Positions 16,122 to 26,600 of a DNA stretch of 64,000 nucleotides are shown here, piece by piece. This DNA is from Pseudomonadota bacterium (lineage in GTDB: Bacteria; Pseudomonadota; Gammaproteobacteria; Burkholderiales; Burkholderiaceae_F), in NCBI GenBank assembly GCA_021838715.1, contig JAKCCX010000004.1, positions 1-64,000 on the forward strand, in the 5' to 3' direction. Numbering within the stretch: the first letter of the stretch is position 1; the number at the start of each line of letters is the position of its first letter. The translations under genes and the position numbers were made by a program. Below the pieces are notes generated by a model, which saw only the letters and a program-made list of their open reading frames with translations, had not been told where the DNA came from and ran no database searches.

Positions 16122-18357
16122 TCAGCGCGGGAAACGGGTGTCGGCCATCAGCAGCGCCTCGAACTCCGCCATGGGAACCGGCGGGGAGTAGAGATATCCC
16201 TGCGCGTAATCGCAGCCGAGCATGCACAGCAGATCGTGCTGGGCGCGCGTCTCGACGCCCTCCGCGATCGTCTTGATGTCGAGCTTGTGCGCCATCACGA
16301 TGATCGCCTCCACCACCGCGCTGCTGCTGCCGCCGACATCGAGATTGGCGACGAAGGAGCGGTCGATCTTCAGATAGTCGATATCGAACTGCTTGAGGTA
16401 GGCGAGCGACGAGAAACCGGTTCCGAAATCGTCGAGCGCCACCTCGATGCCGTTCTGGCGGCACGCCAGCAACTGTTCGCGGACGTGCTCCGAATCCGCC
16501 AGCAGCAGGCCCTCGGTGATCTCCATCACCAGCGATTTTCCGGACAGGCCGATACTCGCCAGCACGTCCACCCAGCGGAACTCCTTCCGATCGAACTCCA
16601 CCGGCGAGCGGTTGACGCTCACCTGCACGTCCCGCCCGCAGCGCGCGCGCCACACGACGACGGACGAAACCGCCTGCAGGCAGACCCAGTTGCCCAGATC
16701 GTGGATGATTCCCGACTCCTCGGCCAGGGGAATGAAGATCGCCGGACTCAACGGTCCGCGCTTGGGATGGTCCCAGCGCAGCAGCGCCTCGGCCTTGGCG
16801 ATCCCGCCCGTCGCCAGGTCGACGATCGGCTGGTAGTGCAGCTTCATCTGGCCGACGCTCAGCGCGTGGCGCAGATCGTTGGTGAGATCGCGCCGCTCGC
16901 GGGCCTCCTGGTCCATCAGCGCGGTGAAGTAGCTGAACTGGCTGCGACCGCGCTTTTTCGCCGCGTACATCGCCTGGTCGGCATGCTTGAAAAGCTCTTC
17001 GATGCTTCCGGCGTCCTGCGGATACAGCGCGATTCCGGCACTGCACGAGACGTGGCCGAATTCCGAGTCCCCCAGCGCGAACGGCACCTGCATGTCGCGC
17101 AGGACCTCGCGCACGATCTCGTCGATCTCGGCGGTGTCGGCGAAGTCGAGCACGATGATCGCGAACTCGTCGCCGCCGACCCGCGCCACCGTATCCGCGC
17201 TGCGCACGCGCCGCCGGATGCGCTGCGCCGCATCGACCAGCAGGATGTCGCCCTTGTTGTGTCCGAGCGTGTCGTTGACCTCCTTGAAGCGGTCGAGGTC
17301 GATGTACACCAGGGCGAGCGAGGATCCGTTGCGCGCAACCCGACCGATGTCCTGCTCCAGGCGGTCGAGGAAGAGCCGGCGGTTGGGAAGCCCGGTGACC
17401 TGATCGAAATAGGCCATCTCGTGGACCTTCTCCTCGAACCGCTTGCGCTCCGTGATGTCCAGCATCGAGCCGACGTAATTCGTGATGTTGCCGTTGCCGT
17501 CGCGGACCGCGGTGATCGTCAGATGCTCGGGGTAGATTTCGCCGTTCTTGCGACGGTTCCAGACCTCCCCCGACCAGTGCCCCGTCTCGAGGATGGTGTC
17601 CCACATCGCGGAATAAAACGCCGCGTCCTGCCGCCCGGAGTGCAGCAGATCGGGCTGCTTGCCGACGACATCCTCGGCCGAATACCCCGTGATCTCGGTG
17701 AACGCGCGATTCACGCGCAGGATCCGCGCCTGCGCATCCGTGACGATCACCCCGTCCTGCGATTCGAATGCGATCGCCGCGATCCGCAGCGCCGTTTCGT
17801 GATCTTTGCGCTGCAGAACGATCCCGGTGATCGACGACGCGATGCTGAGCAGGATGCGATGAAACGACGTCGGCGACCGATGCTCGAAACTCGACAGGGC
17901 AAACGTCCCGATCACCTTGTCCTTGCCGGACAGGATCGGCGTCGACCAGCACGCCCGCACATCGAAGTCGTATGCCACCTGGCGCAGATCGCACCAGCGG
18001 CCGTCGGTCAGGGTGTCGCGGACAAACTGCGCTTCGCGCCGGTAGACGGCATTGCCGCAGGATCCGGCGCCCGGTCCGGGCTTCAACCGGCTGAGGCGCT
18101 GCACCGCATCCGGAGGCAGCCTGGGGGCCGCATACACATTCAGGAACTCCCGGTCGTCGTCCAGAATCATCACGGACGCCACGGAATTCGGCAGCAGACC
18201 CTCGGCAAGCCGACAGATCTGGTTGGTGATGTCGAGGTCGTCGGCCCCCCTGCGCAACCAGGACCAGGATCTCCTGCAGAAGGTTCAGCAGCTGGCTCTG
18301 CTCGACGTTCGACAGGTCTGCGTAGTCGACGTGAGACGTCAGGAAATTTCCGTTCAT
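16122..18357 (-). CDS. GAF-PAS-GGDEF-EAL protein, frameshifted near the N-terminus
   Basis: This composite sensor for cyclic di-GMP has, in order, a GAF domain, a PAS domain ([16 protein letters not shown]), a GGDEF domain with intact GGDEF and an RSAD inhibitory site, and an EAL domain with EALLR, EITEG and [10 protein letters not shown]. Both catalytic halves look active. The natural N-terminus, [15 protein letters not shown] up to LVLVAQ, is in another frame. The frames join if the six-G run (18245-18250) is shortened by one base, giving VAQGADDLD. This could be a sequence error or a phase-variable tract. As written, only a weak TTG at 18257 starts the main frame. It heads an operon with msrA and selO. 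Confidence 0.85.
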
Positions 18358-18494
18358 CGCACCCAGCCGGGGCTCCATTCGGGATTAGCCGGAAGTATAA
18401 GTCCGCCGACCGGCCCGACGAATCGCGAAAAAGGAGCACCCGGAGGCAGGGTTTTCCGCCCTACCCGCCCATCCTTATGGAGCCGAAATTTTTT

Positions 18495-18589
18495 GTATCG
18501 ACCCGGTTGATGGGGCGCAACCGCAAAGGCTGCCAAACCGCCCACCTTCCAACAAACTGGAGTCGTTTCGGCACCGATGCAATCGATAC
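18495..18589 (+). ncRNA. Structured 5' leader, riboswitch-like, class unknown
   Basis: A 7-bp closing helix, GTATCGA (18495-18501) with TCGATAC (18583-18589), encloses about 80 nt. Inside are a hairpin CGGTTG/CAACCG (504-509 with 518-523 of 18xxx), the single-stranded GCAAAGGC, and a long stem TGCCAAAC with GTTT(C)GGCA (18531-18538 and 18565-18573) capped by TCCA/TGGA. The GCAAAGGC and ACCGATG segments recall cyclic-di-GMP (GEMM) aptamers, but the fold does not match that consensus cleanly. It ends 33 nt before the FN3 lipoprotein start codon. Confidence 0.45.
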
Positions 18590-18622
18590 GGAACATTTCA
18601 TCCAGACTCGAGGAGGTGTGCG

Positions 18623-19900
18623 ATGAGCGCTCCCCGCACCGCCACGCAACGCGGCATTCGATGGACATTCCTGGCCGGCATCCTCGTCACGACCTTCTTC
18701 TCCTGGATCGTCTCGGGTTGCGGCGGCGGCGGAGACACCACCCTGTTCTCCTCGCTCGACCTGCCCGGCATACCGACCGCCTTCACCGTCGTCCGGACCC
18801 AGGGTGAGACCTTGTCCGCGACCCTCAGCTGGTCCCCGCCGGCCAACGGCGCCGCGCCCACCAGCTACGTAATCTACCGCAGCACCACGGCCGGGACGGC
18901 CTTTTCCCCCACCAATCAGGTGACCTCGATTCCGGCGGTGACCGGCCAGAACTCCTACACCTTCATCGACAATGCCGAGTTGACCTCGGTCCCGACCTAC
19001 TGGGTGGTCAGCGCGAAGAATGCAACCGGCGAGACGCCGACGGCCGAGGTGAGCACCACCCCGATCGGTCCGTCGAACACGACCGGCGACACCGGCTTCG
19101 GCAACAACCTGTCGTCGCCGCTCATCTTCGCCGACGGCTACGGCACCACCGAACTGCCCATCACGGGGACCTGGACCGCGGACGTCGCCACCGTCGACTA
19201 CAACACCGGCCTGCGCCCGCTCACCGGGATCCTGCCGACCACGGTGACGACCCTGCCCTACCTCGACAGCGCCGACATCTACAGCCTCAACGGGGTGTCG
19301 TACTACGAGCAGGGCACGGCGAGCACCTGGCAGGCGCAATGGGAGAACGGCGCCGCCGCGCAACAGGACGTCGTCGCGACCTGGGGCGACAACCTCAGCA
19401 GTCAGAACCTCACCTCGACCTCGGTCATCCGCGTGGAGATCGCACTGTCCAAGACCCTGACGACGCCGATGAAAGCCTATACGATGCAGTCGCTCTACGG
19501 TACCCAACTCAACGAAGTGCAGGGGACCGATGGTACGACCTACGACAGCACGACCGCGTACGTGTTCGCGACCAACGCGCACCTGAAGATCGAAAAACTG
19601 GATTCGAGCGGCAACTCGGTGTATGTCCTCTACGACCAGACGCTGTGGCAGGGCGACGGGCCCGGCTTTCTCGCCGGCGAGGTGACCGTATCCGGCGCCT
19701 TCACCTACGGCTTCGTCTGGAACATGAAGAACGTCACGCTTCCCTCGACCGTGACCAAGAGTGGAACCTGGCGCATCACCTTCTCGCTGGACCCCAGGTC
19801 GCCGGTCGGAACAAGGAACAACACCTCGATCACCAGCGCGACCAACGGCGTTCTCGACTCCTCGACCCAGGCGCACATCGACATCAACGTCGCGAGCTGA
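18623..19900 (+). CDS. FN3-domain lipoprotein, secreted/surface, function unknown
   Basis: This 425-residue protein has a signal peptide ending in a lipobox-like VSGCGGGG. A fibronectin type III domain at about 50-150 follows (LSATLSWSPPANGAAPTSYVIYRS, then YWVVSAKNATGETP). The rest is a Thr/Ser-rich beta domain I do not recognise (WGDNLSSQNLTSTSVIRVEIAL, WQGDGPGFLAGEVTV). It is probably an outer-membrane or extracellular adhesin-like or matrix protein. A GAGGAGG ribosome-binding site precedes the ATG. The structured leader at 18495-18589 and the divergent GGDEF/EAL gene suggest a possible link to cyclic di-GMP. Confidence 0.75.
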   Translation: MSAPRTATQRGIRWTFLAGILVTTFFSWIVSGCGGGGDTTLFSSLDLPGIPTAFTVVRTQGETLSATLSWSPPANGAAPTSYVIYRSTTAGTAFSPTNQVTSIPAVTGQNSYTFIDNAELTSVPTYWVVSAKNATGETPTAEVSTTPIGPSNTTGDTGFGNNLSSPLIFADGYGTTELPITGTWTADVATVDYNTGLRPLTGILPTTVTTLPYLDSADIYSLNGVSYYEQGTASTWQAQWENGAAAQQDVVATWGDNLSSQNLTSTSVIRVEIALSKTLTTPMKAYTMQSLYGTQLNEVQGTDGTTYDSTTAYVFATNAHLKIEKLDSSGNSVYVLYDQTLWQGDGPGFLAGEVTVSGAFTYGFVWNMKNVTLPSTVTKSGTWRITFSLDPRSPVGTRNNTSITSATNGVLDSSTQAHIDINVAS

Positions 19901-19907
19901 GTCTGCC

Positions 19908-19939
19908 GCGGGCGGTCTGCAGGATTGCAGACCGCCCGC
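19908..19939. terminator. Perfect 14-bp hairpin between convergent genes
   Basis: GCGGGCGGTCTGCA (19908-19921) pairs perfectly with 19926-19939 across a 4-nt loop. It lies between the stop codons of the FN3 lipoprotein gene and the small lipoprotein gene. No T tract follows on either strand, so it may act as a transcript stabiliser or an imperfect bidirectional terminator. Confidence 0.65.
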
Positions 19940-19956
19940 CCGTGACCGGGCCCCGC

Positions 19957-20364
19957 TCAATACCCCACGCGCTTGTAGCGGCTCGAGCCGACGATCAACT
20001 CCGCACCGGACGGATCGAGCACGACGGTCGAGATTCCCAAGCCGAGCGGCAGGGGTTCCACGTTCTTCAAGGTATCGCCATCGGCCTTCAGGACGACCGT
20101 CGACACGCGATGATCCGGGCACTGCTGGATATGGCCGGAAAACAGATTCCGTCCGAGATCCTTGCAGGCAAAGGCCGACGGCGTGTCGTCGATGTCCTTC
20201 GCGAGGAATTCCTGGCCGTTTTCCTGAATCACCAGCGTGCGGGCCGGATTCCGGACATCCTGCCAGGTGCCGAGATACCGATCGGTGGGCTTTCCGCATG
20301 CGGAAACCAGGACTGCCGAGACCGCCACCGCCATCGTGGCCCATACGGATCGCCGAATCATCAT
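19957..20364 (-). CDS. Small lipoprotein coupled to P-type ATPase-PAP2 gene
   Basis: This 135-residue protein has a signal peptide with lipobox VSAC at about 20-24, then a compact domain (DRYLGTWQDVRNPARTLVIQENG, followed by FACKDLGRNLFSGHIQQC). The fold reads like a small lipocalin-type or YceI-like beta barrel but I do not recognise the family. Two Cys (in FACKD and IQQC) could form a disulfide. The ATG at 20364 overlaps the TGA of the ATPase gene as ATGA, so the pair is translationally coupled and may work together at the envelope. Confidence 0.72.
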   Translation of the reverse strand: MMIRRSVWATMAVAVSAVLVSACGKPTDRYLGTWQDVRNPARTLVIQENGQEFLAKDIDDTPSAFACKDLGRNLFSGHIQQCPDHRVSTVVLKADGDTLKNVEPLPLGLGISTVVLDPSGAELIVGSSRYKRVGY

Positions 20365-23300
20365 TCCCTTCCCGTAGCAACGCCGGCGCCGCCGCCGGAT
20401 CCGTGGTTTATCGAACTGCCGGGCGCGGAGAATACCGTATCGAACGAATGGCTCGTCATGATATGCAGCGCCGCGGCGACCACGAAGGTCGCAAGCAGCA
20501 CCGACGCCAGCCCGGCGTACGAAAACCGCTCCCGGCACTGGTATTCGTACGCCACCGCCAACGCGGCCAGCCACGCGACACTGAAACCCACGCCCCCCAG
20601 CACGTCCGACAGCCAATGGGCGCCGAGATACAGCCGCGACGAGGCGATGGCGCCGATCAGGATCGCGGCGAGGACCACCGTGGTGCGGCGAAACGCGGGC
20701 GGTTCCGCGCGCCACAACAGGAATGCCAGAAAGCCGTAGACCACCGTGCTCATGGTGGTGTGGCCGCTCGGAAACGAAAACGGCTCGAGGCCCGGCGGAA
20801 AGAGGCCCGGGCGTCGCCGTTGCAGCGCAAGCTTGAGCATCTCGCTGAGCAGCTCCGCAACGCCCACCGCCACCAGCCAGTAGCCCGCCGTCAGCCAGAG
20901 GCGGTGCACGAGGAACCATGCCAACGCCGCGAGCATCACCGGCAGCAGCACCTGGGCATCGCCAAGCTCGGTTACCGCGATCATCAGGTGGTCCTCGGCG
21001 GGCGTGCGCAGCGACTGCAGCAGACGATGGACGTGGGCATCGACGGCAAGCAGCGGATCCTGGTGAAGGATGTTCTCCAGCACGCCGAAAAACAGCCAGG
21101 CGCCGCCGACCACCAGAACCGCCGCGGTCAGGAGAAACCACTTCGGACTCTCCGACCCGAGCAGCCAGTTCAGAATGTCCTTGCGCGACACCGGCCGGTT
21201 CGTCACCGGTGCCGCGCGCACCGTGGCGGCAACCGCCGCACTCCAGCGCAGTGCGCCCGCGGCTGCGGCGGCGATGCCCGCCGCGGCGAGCCAGGTGGCG
21301 GCAGGCAGCGGTTGCAGGGCGAAGAATGCGCGCAGCGGCGGCACGCCCGCCACGACGAGGAACGCGCCGATCGTCGCACCGAACAAGACCCGCCGGCCCA
21401 GGCTGACCGGGCGCGCCACCTGCAAGAGGACCGCGGTCGCCACCGCAAAGAGCGTCACGGTCGCTGCCGTGCGGGCGTCGGCGAGGCCGCCGCGCGCCCC
21501 GCTGGGAATGAGTGCGTAGGCCGCGAAGGTCGCTCCCGCGACGATGACCCCCGCCGGCAGCGTGAAGCGCAGCACCCGCCCGACGAAGCCGGCGCGGGCG
21601 CGCTCGGCGCGATGCTCGAGCGACAGAAAGAAGGCGGGGATCCCGATGGTCAGCGAGCCGACCAGCGTCAGATGGCGCGGCAGGAATGGAAACGTGACGT
21701 CGGCCACGCCGACGGCGAGCGCGAGCAGCATGGCGTAGACCGTCTTGGTGAGAAACAGGGCCGCGAGGCGCTCGACGTTGCCGATCACCCGCCGCCCTTC
21801 GGCGATCACCGAGGGCAGCCGCGCGAACTGATTGTCGAGGAGCACCAGATGGGCGATCGCACGGCTCGCGCCGGCCCCCGCGCCCATCGCGATGCCGATG
21901 TCGGCGCCCCGGAGCGCGAGCACGTCGTTCACGCCGTCCCCGACCATCGCCACCACATGCCCGCGAGCCTGCAATGCCGCGATCAGCGCCTGCTTGTGCC
22001 GAGGCGAAAGCCGACCGAAGACCGCATGGGTTTCCGCCAGGGCCGCAAGCCCGTCCGCATCCTGCGGCAGATCCTTCGCGTCGACGGCGTCCCCGTCGAT
22101 CGCGAGCTGCGATGCGATCCGGCCGACGGTCGCGGGATGGTCGCCCGACAGCAGCTTGATCGCGACCCCTTGGGAATGGAAGAACCGCAAGGTCTCCGCG
22201 GCATCCCCGCGCACCTGCTCGGTGAGCAACACGAGAGCCGTGGGCACGAGCCTGGCGGGAAGACCCTCGGCCGCAAGCGCCTCGCTGGTCTGCGCCAGCA
22301 GCACGACGCGCCGTCCGCCCCGCGCCAGGTCGTCGGCGCGCTGCCGTGCCGCGTCGCCGTCCGGAATCGCGGCCAGCAGCACTTCGGGCGCGCCCAGAAC
22401 CCAGGTGCCGAGCCCGTCGAACGTGGCGCCGCTCCACTTGCGCGCCGATGAAAACGGCACGACGGCGGCGGCGACGGGATGGCGTTCCGTCCGACAAGCC
22501 GCCTCGATCGCCCGCAAGGTCGCATTGGGTTTGGGTTCTGCAGCGACGAGCCCGGCAAGGGCATGGAGCGCGTCCGGGTGCGGGCGCAACATCTCGAGCG
22601 CCTCGAATCGCGGCTCGCGTTCCGTCAGCGTGCCGGTCTTGTCGAGACAGATCACGTCGACGCGGGCCAGGGTCTCGGTCGCCGGAAGATCCTGCACCAG
22701 CACGCGCCGACGCGCAAGGCGCAACGCCGCCAACGCCAGGGCGATGCTGGTCAGCAGGATCAGGCCCTCGGGCACCATCGCGACCACGCCGGCGGCGGAA
22801 TAGAGCAAGGCATCGGCGAGCGACACCGGGATGGCCGCCTGACCGGCGAAGAGCAGCGCGGCGGTAGGCACGATCGCCCAGGTCACGTAACGCAGAATCC
22901 GGTTGATCCCCACGCGCAGCTCCGAACGCGCCACGCGGAAGCGCCGGGCATCGGCGGCAAGACGCTGCCCATATGCGGCCGCCCCGACCCGGGTGACGCG
23001 GCAGCGCCCGGTGCCGGCGACGACGAAGCTTCCCGACCGGACTTCGTCGCCGGCCTGCTTGGGCACCGGCGCCGATTCGCCGGTGAGCATCGATTCGTCG
23101 ACTTCGAGTCCGACGGCCTCGAGGATCACCCCATCGACAACCACCTGATCTCCCGAACCCAGTTCGAGGATGTCGTCGAGCACGATCCCCGCGGCGGCGA
23201 TGTCGACGAGTTGATCGGCGCGCAGGACGCGGGCCTTCGGCTGGCTGACCAGCGCGAGGCGGTCCAATGCCCGTTTCGCCCGCAATTCCTGGACCACGCC

Positions 23301-23552
23301 GATCAGCGTGTTGAGGACGAACACGCCGCCGAACAGCGCATCCTGCCAGGGCCCGGTCAGCAGGATCACGACGAACAGCGTGCCGAGGATCGCGTTGAAC
23401 CGGGTCAACACGTTGGACCGTACGATTTCCCAGGCAGTGCGGCTGGTCGGCGTCGCCGTGCGGTTGACCGCGCCGCGGGCGATCCGCGCCGCGACCTCCG
23501 CCTCGGTCAGGCCATGCAACGATGCTGCTGCTGTCGCGTTGTCCGCCGCCAT
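20361..23552 (-). CDS. P-type ATPase fused to PAP2 phosphatase
   Basis: This 1063-residue protein joins two complete enzymes. Residues 1 to about 780 form a P-type cation ATPase: TGES 157-160, membrane motif VPEGL 260-264, phosphorylated DKTGTLT 304-310 and GDGVND 538-543. The PEGL motif and lack of N-terminal metal-binding domains resemble the actinobacterial CtpE-like group, linked to calcium. Residues from about 790 form a PAP2 lipid phosphatase with all catalytic residues: K907 and RP 914-915, PSGH 928-931, SR 972-973, H979 and D983. I saw no stop codon or frameshift at the junction. The downstream lipoprotein gene overlaps by 4 nt. Confidence 0.88.
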   Translation of the reverse strand: MAADNATAAASLHGLTEAEVAARIARGAVNRTATPTSRTAWEIVRSNVLTRFNAILGTLFVVILLTGPWQDALFGGVFVLNTLIGVVQELRAKRALDRLALVSQPKARVLRADQLVDIAAAGIVLDDILELGSGDQVVVDGVILEAVGLEVDESMLTGESAPVPKQAGDEVRSGSFVVAGTGRCRVTRVGAAAYGQRLAADARRFRVARSELRVGINRILRYVTWAIVPTAALLFAGQAAIPVSLADALLYSAAGVVAMVPEGLILLTSIALALAALRLARRRVLVQDLPATETLARVDVICLDKTGTLTEREPRFEALEMLRPHPDALHALAGLVAAEPKPNATLRAIEAACRTERHPVAAAVVPFSSARKWSGATFDGLGTWVLGAPEVLLAAIPDGDAARQRADDLARGGRRVVLLAQTSEALAAEGLPARLVPTALVLLTEQVRGDAAETLRFFHSQGVAIKLLSGDHPATVGRIASQLAIDGDAVDAKDLPQDADGLAALAETHAVFGRLSPRHKQALIAALQARGHVVAMVGDGVNDVLALRGADIGIAMGAGAGASRAIAHLVLLDNQFARLPSVIAEGRRVIGNVERLAALFLTKTVYAMLLALAVGVADVTFPFLPRHLTLVGSLTIGIPAFFLSLEHRAERARAGFVGRVLRFTLPAGVIVAGATFAAYALIPSGARGGLADARTAATVTLFAVATAVLLQVARPVSLGRRVLFGATIGAFLVVAGVPPLRAFFALQPLPAATWLAAAGIAAAAAGALRWSAAVAATVRAAPVTNRPVSRKDILNWLLGSESPKWFLLTAAVLVVGGAWLFFGVLENILHQDPLLAVDAHVHRLLQSLRTPAEDHLMIAVTELGDAQVLLPVMLAALAWFLVHRLWLTAGYWLVAVGVAELLSEMLKLALQRRRPGLFPPGLEPFSFPSGHTTMSTVVYGFLAFLLWRAEPPAFRRTTVVLAAILIGAIASSRLYLGAHWLSDVLGGVGFSVAWLAALAVAYEYQCRERFSYAGLASVLLATFVVAAALHIMTSHSFDTVFSAPGSSINHGSGGGAGVATGRE

Positions 23553-23642
23553 CGTGGAACCCCTTCCCGTCTCGGGTCAGCGCCCCGGCACGGTAACACC
23601 GCCAAGGTTGACACCAAGCCGCCGAACGTACCGTGACCGGCG

Positions 23643-26600
23643 TCAGTCGCGCTCCGCCATCGGCTTGCGGCGCCAGTACAGGTAGAGCGCGGGAATCAGG
23701 TTGGTGCTGCGCAAAGCGCTCCAGACCAGGCCACCCAGGATCACCACCGCCAGCCCCTGTTCGGGCGCGGCACCCTGGCCCAGGCCCAGCGCGGTCGGCA
23801 GCATGCCGAGCGCAGCGACCGCCGCCGTGAGGACGATCGGCCGGAAGCGCACCTCGATCGCCTCGCGCACTGCGTCCTCCACCGGCATGCCGGCGCGCTC
23901 GTTGCGACGGGCACGATCGAGCAGCACGATGCTGTGGCGCAGCCCGATACCCACGAGCGTCAAAAATCCGACCATGCCGGTGGCGTTCAGGCCGACGCCG
24001 CTCGCCACCAGGGCCAGCGTGCCTCCGGTCAGCGCCAGCGGAATCTCGAGCAGCAGGATTCCCGGAACCAGCAGGCCGTCGAACTGCAACAGCAGGATGC
24101 CGACCAGGATCGCGAATGCCGCCGCGGCCGCCAGGAGCAGACCCAGCGCGGTCTGCTCGAGTTCGGCCGCCAGACCGCCGAAGGCGATGCGGTATCCGGG
24201 CGGCAGAGGCAGATCGGCCAAGGCGCGCCGCGCCGCCGCCTCCGTGCTGCCCAACGGCCCGGTCGGCGTGGCCACGATGTCGAGGGCGCGGGCGCCGGCG
24301 ATGTGCCGGATCTGATCGGGTGTTTCCGCCAGGGTCAGCCGCGCCAGTTCGCCCAAGGGCGTCCAGCCTCCTTGCGTGCGGATCGGCAGCGCCGCCAGTT
24401 CCGCAACGGTGTGTTGCGGCGCATCGGCAAGCCGCAGATAGAGATCCAGGGGCACGTTGCCCTGCGGCACGAGGCCCACCACCTGGCCGCCGATCAGCGG
24501 TCCGATCTGGGCATAGAGCGCGGCCGGGGTCAGTCCGTGGACCGTCAACGCGAGCGCCCGCGGTTCGATCTGCAACTGCGTGACCGGATAGCCGTCGTTG
24601 TCGAAAACGTCCTGCAAGACGTCGATGCGGCGCAGGCGCGCGGTGATTTCCTCGGAAAGTCGGCGCAGCTCGGGTACGGCGGCGCCGAACACATGCAGCA
24701 CGAACGGTTGCGACAACCCGGAGAGGCTCTCCCCCACGCGCTCGATGGTCGGCGTATCGACCGCCCGTTGCACACCCGGGAGCTGTGATTCGCGACCGAT
24801 GCGCGCGCCGATCGCGTCCAAGGCATTGACGCCGACGCCGGCCTTCAGCGCCACCAGGATCTCGCCGGCATACGCGGGTTCGGTATAGGTCGTGGACGAT
24901 GCCGAGCCGATGCGGACATACACGTGGGCCACCGCCGGATCGCGCAGCAGCCGCCGCGTGATCGTCCGTGCCGCCGCACGCGTATCGAGCAGCGAAGCCC
25001 CCGGGGGGAGCGTGAACGCTTCCAGCAGCGCGCCTTCGTTGGGCAGCGGAAGAAAGTCGACGGGCACCAGCACCAGCGCCGCAAGGCTGATCAGCAGCAC
25101 TGCGACGGTGATCGCCAGGCTGGTGCGGGGGGCCCGCGCGACCCATGCGAACAGCCGCTCGTTCGCGCGCTGCAGACCGCGCAGGAGGCGCCGCCCCGCG
25201 CTCGTGCCCGCAGACGGCCGCGCACCGAGGAAACCCAGGCCCAGCGGAATGAGGGTCAGCGACACCAGCAGCGAGGCCGACAGCGCGACGATCATCGCCC
25301 ACGCGAACGGGATGAAGAACAAGCCCGCCACACCGCCGACGAAGAGCAGCGGCACGTAGATGGCGACGTTGGTGAGCGTGCCGGTGATGTCGGGAACCAC
25401 GATGCTCCGGACGCCGGCCCGGATTCCCTGCCAATGCGCGTCGCCCGACTCCCAGCGATGGTGAATGCTCTCGAGGACGAGGATCGCGTCGTCGGCCAAC
25501 AGGCCGACGGCGACCGACAACGCGCCGAAGGTCATCAGGTTCAGATCTTGTCCGAGCGCGTGCAGCGCCCCGACGGCGAGGGCCAGCGACAGCGGAATGC
25601 TGCATGCGAGGACGAAGATTCCGCGTCCCGCCCCCAGCGCCCCGACGAGGATCAGCACCGCCAGCGCCGCGCCGATCAAAAGGTTGCGGCCGAGGTCGGC
25701 GCCCACCCGCGCGACCAGACGGCCTTGGTCGTAGGTCCGCACCCAGCGAACCCCCGGGGGAAGCTGCGTGCGGGTTTCGTCCAGCACGGCCCGGACGGCG
25801 CGCGTGACGGTGCGCGTCGACGCACCCGGCTGCTTGATCACGCTGAGCGCGACGCTGGGACGCCCGTCCAGCGACACGGCGCTGTGCGTGGGTTCCGGGG
25901 CGCGGACGACCCGCGCCAACGCCTGCAGCGGGATCGGCCCGTCCCGGCCCGCGACCGGAATCCGTTCCAGCGCCGCGATGTGGGTCGGCAGGCTGCGGGC
26001 TTCGATCAGCACGTCGTTGTGGCCGAGGGTGACGTACCCGGCGGGTTCGAGCAGGACCTGCGACCGCACGGCCTGCACGATCTGCACCACGCTCACGCCG
26101 TAGCGGCGCATGGCATCGAGGTCGGGCTGGATCCACAGCGCCTCGTTGCCGGCGCCGAACACGTTGACGAACTGCACGCCCGGGATCGCGCGCAGCGCCG
26201 GAACGATGTCGGCCACCACCGCCCGCTGCACCCGGGCGGGCGCGATGTCCGCCGGGATCGCCGCGGTGTAGTCCGCGACCTCGTTGATCGCATTGCCCAG
26301 GATCTCCGCCACCGGACGGACCTGCCCCGGCAGATCGCCGCGGGCGCGATCGATCGCCCCGTTCACCGCCTGCAGATCGATCTGCGCGCTGCTCCCGCGG
26401 CGAAACCGCACGTCGATCTCCGCCGTGCCGTTGCCCATCACCGAGCGCACGCTGCGCAGGCCGGTCAGGGTCAGAATCCGGCTCTCCAGGGGATCGACGA
26501 CGAGATGTTCCAGTTCGGTCGCACTGGTCCCCGGCAGGTGCGCGTTGACGCGGATCTGCGGGTAGTCGAACTGCGGCAGGACTTCCACGGGCGTACGCAG

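Noticed and set aside
18495..18589. A standard cyclic-di-GMP-I riboswitch
   Set aside because: Two segments resemble it, but the order of helices and the GAAA-capped stem of the consensus are not found. I kept it as an unclassified structured leader.
16017..18626. A plus-strand open frame of 869 codons opposite the GGDEF/EAL gene
   Set aside because: The antisense product is rich in Arg, His and Gln with no domain, while the minus strand has clear catalytic motifs.
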